Shown here in pieces: positions 14,932 to 17,056 of a stretch of 17,056 bases of DNA. Within the stretch, counting starts at the first letter, position 1; every line of letters starts with the position of its first letter. The stretch comes from DATLZB01 sp035574175. GTDB taxonomy: Bacteria > Pseudomonadota > Alphaproteobacteria > Rhizobiales > Hyphomicrobiaceae. The position numbers and the translations under genes are program-made. The notes beneath the pieces are model-generated. The model had not been told where the DNA came from and ran no database searches. It saw nothing but the letters and a program-made list of their open reading frames with translations. The DNA lies in assembly GCA_035574175.1 (NCBI GenBank), contig DATLZB010000165.1, positions 1-17,056 on the forward strand, read 5' to 3'.

Positions 14932-16551
14932 TCAGCTCCGGTGACGCTCCAGCACGCGCCGCACTGCTGATACAAGCTCGCTCTCGGGCACGGAGAACTG
15001 GGCCGGGCGGCCTTCGCGCCATTCTTTGCTGTCCTTGATGGTGGCGGCGGCTCGTGAGCCTTCGATCAGATCCTTGATCTGCACCATGGGCCCGCCGGGA
15101 GCATTGCGCTCGTCGCTGCCCTGGATGACGACGCAAGGGGCGCCGCGCTTGTCGGCATATTTCATCTGCGCCTTGATGCCGGCGGTGCCGAGGTACATTT
15201 CGGCGCGGATGCCGGCAGCGCGCAGCGTCTGCGCCATGCGCTGGTAGTCGGCGAGGCGGTCCTTCTCCATGACCAGGACGACGACCGGACCATTTGCGGC
15301 TTCGCCCTTCGCTTTGCCGAGCGCGGCGAGCGCAGCCGCGAGCCGCGACACGCCGATGGAGAAGCCGGTGGCCGGAACCTTCTGCCCGGTGAAGCGCGCG
15401 ACGAGATCGTCGTAGCGCCCGCCGCCGCCCACCGAGCCGAGGCGCACGGTCTGGCCATCCTCGTTGACGACAGGGACAGTGATCTCGGCTTCGAACACAG
15501 GTCCGGTGTAGTACTCGAGGCCGCGGACGACGGAGGGGTCGATGCGGATGCGCCTGGACCCGAACCCAGCTCCTCTGCACAGACGGTCTAACTCTCGAAG
15601 TTCACGCACTCCTTCCAGACCTCGTTCGCTCTCGCGCAGTTGATCCTCCCACGCGAGCAGCATTGACCCTCGGTCAAACACCCACGGCCCCGGACTTCCG
15701 TCGGGACCGCGTTCTATGACCCACTCGTCGATAGGGGGCGAGACCAATTGCCTAAGAGGTTCCCAACTCTCGACTTCGCTATCAAAGAATTCGATCAGGG
15801 CGCTGATTTGGAGACCCGTCAGTTTAGCCCCTTGGGTGAAGTCACCAGATTCGTCCTCGCGGCCTTCGCCAAGGAGCTGCGCCACACCATCCCTGCCAAG
15901 GCGGTCGAGCTTATCGAATGCCCGTAGTACCCTCAGTTTCGTGACGTTATCGTCAGGCGCAATGCTGACGCTTTCCAAAAGCCCATCAAGAATCTTCCGG
16001 CTATTCACCTTGATCACATAATCGCCGCGCTTCACCCCCAGCGCCTCCAGCGTGTCCGCCGCCAGCATGCACATCTCCGCGTCCGCGGCGATATTGTCCG
16101 TACCCACCGTATCGGCGTCGAACTGGGTGAACTGGCGATAGCGGCCGGGTCCCGGCTTCTCGTTGCGCCATACCGGCCCCACGGCGTACCGGCGGAAGGG
16201 TTTGGGAAGCTTGTCGAGGTTCTCCGCCACGTGGCGAGCGAGCGGCGCGGTCAGGTCGTAGCGCAGCGACAGCCACTGCAGGTCATCGTCCTGGAAGGAG
16301 AACACGCCCTCATTCGGCCGGTCCTGGTCGGGGAGGAATTTGCCGAGCGCATCCGCGTACTCGATGGCCGGCGTCTCCAGCGGCTCGAAGCCGTAGCGCT
16401 CGTAGATCGCGCGGATTTTGGCCAGCATCTCCGTCTCGGCTCGGATCTCGGCCGGCCCCCTGTCGCGCAAGCCCTTGGGCAAACGCGCCTTCGGGCGGCC
16501 CGACGCCTGCGAGGTCGCGGCTGGGCGGCCCTCCTTGTTGGTTTTGGCCAT
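14932..16551 (-). CDS. hisS: Histidyl-tRNA synthetase
   Basis: The 539-residue enzyme charges tRNA-His in the cytoplasm. The N-terminal 25 residues are a polar extension. Motif 2 is at 126-141 (PVWRNEKPGPGRYRQF), the histidine-site motif RGLEYYTG at 343-350 and motif 3 from GGGGRYDDL at 375. The C-terminal anticodon-binding domain starts near 410 (VVVLVMEKD). This is the long alphaproteobacterial form. Several members of this lineage are known to have unusual tRNA-His identity rules and a divergent, possibly transferred HisRS. An oddity seen here: 15541-16020 (residues about 178-337) is 57% GC, while flanking lines reach 65-73%, so the gene looks mosaic. AGGA lies about 10 bases before ATG 16551. 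hisZ, its paralogue, follows after a hairpin and repeats. Confidence 0.96.
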   Translation of the reverse strand: MAKTNKEGRPAATSQASGRPKARLPKGLRDRGPAEIRAETEMLAKIRAIYERYGFEPLETPAIEYADALGKFLPDQDRPNEGVFSFQDDDLQWLSLRYDLTAPLARHVAENLDKLPKPFRRYAVGPVWRNEKPGPGRYRQFTQFDADTVGTDNIAADAEMCMLAADTLEALGVKRGDYVIKVNSRKILDGLLESVSIAPDDNVTKLRVLRAFDKLDRLGRDGVAQLLGEGREDESGDFTQGAKLTGLQISALIEFFDSEVESWEPLRQLVSPPIDEWVIERGPDGSPGPWVFDRGSMLLAWEDQLRESERGLEGVRELRELDRLCRGAGFGSRRIRIDPSVVRGLEYYTGPVFEAEITVPVVNEDGQTVRLGSVGGGGRYDDLVARFTGQKVPATGFSIGVSRLAAALAALGKAKGEAANGPVVVLVMEKDRLADYQRMAQTLRAAGIRAEMYLGTAGIKAQMKYADKRGAPCVVIQGSDERNAPGGPMVQIKDLIEGSRAAATIKDSKEWREGRPAQFSVPESELVSAVRRVLERHRS

Positions 16552-16655
16552 CGGCTGGGATCCTTTCGTGTGCGCGCCTTATATCGAACGAGGCGGAGCC
16601 CGGAAAGGCGTGCCAATCCCTTGCTCCCGCGCCGGCTGCCCTCTCCCTCACTCTT

Positions 16656-16704
16656 GTCATGCCGGCAGAGCCTGCACCGGCGCAGGCCGTGGCCGGCACC
16701 CACG
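16656..16704 (+). repeat. Long REP-like palindrome, copy in repeat unit 1
   Basis: A 49-bp nested element with outer arms ATGCCGGC and GCCGGCAC (one mismatch) and an inner CCTGC/GCAGG stem. It is one base shorter than its twin at 16888. Confidence 0.75.
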
Positions 16705-16712
16705 CCCCCTCC

Positions 16713-16740
16713 GTCATGCCGGCGTAGGCCGGCATCCACG
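16713..16740 (+). repeat. Short REP-like palindrome, copy in repeat unit 1
   Basis: A 28-bp element, GTCATGCCGGC, GTAG, then GCCGGCATCCACG, with 8-bp arms. It is the simple form of the long element, without the inner hairpin. An identical copy lies at 16946-16973. Confidence 0.8.
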
Positions 16741-16826
16741 CCAAGTGCCGCGTGCGCCACGGTCGCGGGTGCACGAGGCCTCGCCCGGGCGAGTGCTGGC
16801 ATCGACCAAGTGCACGCCCAAGCCGG

Positions 16827-16854
16827 CGTGGGTCCCGACCTGCGTCGGGATGAC
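16827..16854 (-). repeat. Short REP-like palindrome, reversed, arms CCCGAC/GTCGGG
   Basis: The reverse complement reads GTCATCCCGAC, GCAG, then GTCGGGACCCACG. The arms match the outer arms of the element at 14706 rather than those of its neighbours at 16713 and 16946. Confidence 0.75.
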
Positions 16855-16887
16855 GTTGGAGGGTGGCGCAAGCGTGTGCCTCAAGCA

Positions 16888-16937
16888 GTCATGCCGGCGC
16901 AGCCTGCACCGGCGCAGGCCGGTGGCCGGCATCCACG
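16888..16937 (+). repeat. Long REP-like palindrome, copy in repeat unit 2
   Basis: A 50-bp nested element with perfect 8-bp outer arms ATGCCGGC and GCCGGCAT. Its inner stem CCTGC/GCAGG closes the loop ACCGGC. Confidence 0.8.
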
Positions 16938-16945
16938 CCCCCTCC

Positions 16946-16973
16946 GTCATGCCGGCGTAGGCCGGCATCCACG
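16946..16973 (+). repeat. Short REP-like palindrome, copy in repeat unit 2
   Basis: Identical over 28 bp to the element at 16713-16740, at the matching place in the second repeat unit. Confidence 0.8.
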
Positions 16974-17056
16974 CCAAGTGCCGCGTGCGCCACGGTCGCG
17001 GGTGCACGAGGCCTCGCCCGGGCGAGTGCTGGCATCGACCAAGTGCACGCCCAAGC

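Larger units (their letters stand above)
16656..16887. repeat. First unit of a 232-233-bp direct repeat built of REP-like palindromes
   Basis: The first 168 bp (16656-16823) recur almost exactly at 16888-17056, with one extra base and a few substitutions. The unit contains a long REP-like element, a short one, the 14-bp palindrome CTCGCCCGGGCGAG (16780-16793), and a reversed short element. The last 64 bp (16824-16887) would recur only beyond the window. Peptides read from it (for example WMPAYAGMT) are the usual spurious products of such repeats. Confidence 0.9.
16888..17056. repeat. Second unit of the direct repeat, cut by the window edge
   Basis: It matches 16656-16823 along its whole length and stops only because the window ends. 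It differs mainly near the start (GGCGCAGCC for GGCAGAGCC, GCCGGTGG for GCCGTGG, CATCCAC for CACCCAC). Whether more units follow cannot be seen. Confidence 0.9.

Noticed and set aside
16714..17007. A 97-codon frame in the repeat region (with WMPAYAGMT-like peptides)
   Set aside because: These peptides are the usual translation of REP-like repeats and recur with the DNA unit; they do not mark a gene.
16656..17056. Possible CRISPR array
   Set aside because: The repeats are long (168 bp), contain internal palindromes in mixed orientation and lack short unique spacers; no cas gene is present.

Overview
This is a GC-rich window (about 65-70% over most of its length) from an alphaproteobacterium, most likely of the order Hyphomicrobiales (Rhizobiales). 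The support is indirect: an alpha-type hisS next to a hisZ-hisG pair, the large alpha-type glutamate synthase, a DUF1007/NicO-like metal-transport pair, an AT-rich Zur-like box before a ZnuA gene, and a ROSE-like RNA thermometer in front of an hsp20 gene. No rRNA, tRNA, CRISPR array or transposase was seen.

Layout, left to right. (1) 1-957, minus strand: the signal-peptide end of a probable NicO-type metal permease, overlapping the end of a DUF1007 periplasmic protein. (2) 1204-2444, minus strand: a RES-Xre toxin-antitoxin module whose promoter is framed by two near-identical inverted arms, a good candidate autoregulatory operator. (3) 2500-3535, plus strand: a Zur-like palindrome and a ZnuA-like zinc-binding lipocalin-unrelated periplasmic protein, with no ATPase or permease gene beside it here. 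(4) 3622-4218, minus strand: a periplasmic L,D-transpeptidase, separated from znuA by a shared perfect hairpin. (5) 4497-11673, minus strand: gltB, a glutathione-transferase-like gene, gltD, a terminator-like hairpin, and a 66-residue acidic protein. (6) 12081-12776, minus strand: a small heat-shock gene with its own terminator, a three-hairpin thermometer leader and a heat-shock-type promoter. (7) 12772-16551, minus strand: hisG and hisZ (overlapping by 4 bp), a repeat-bearing spacer, then hisS. (8) 16552-17056: a repeat-rich region upstream of hisS with a near-exact direct repeat of period 232-233 bp built from REP-like palindromes.

How the genes work together: GltB and GltD form the NADPH-dependent glutamate synthase. 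HisZ and the short-form HisG form the first enzyme of histidine synthesis, while HisS charges tRNA-His; HisZ is a paralogue of HisS. ZnuA and the DUF1007/NicO pair suggest divalent-metal handling at this locus, interrupted by the toxin-antitoxin module.

Nothing here is clearly a wholly new system. The points most worth a second look are the ROSE-like leader, the low-GC segment inside hisS, the nested REP elements with compensating stem changes, the paired-arm operator of the RES-Xre module, and the transferase gene lodged between gltB and gltD.
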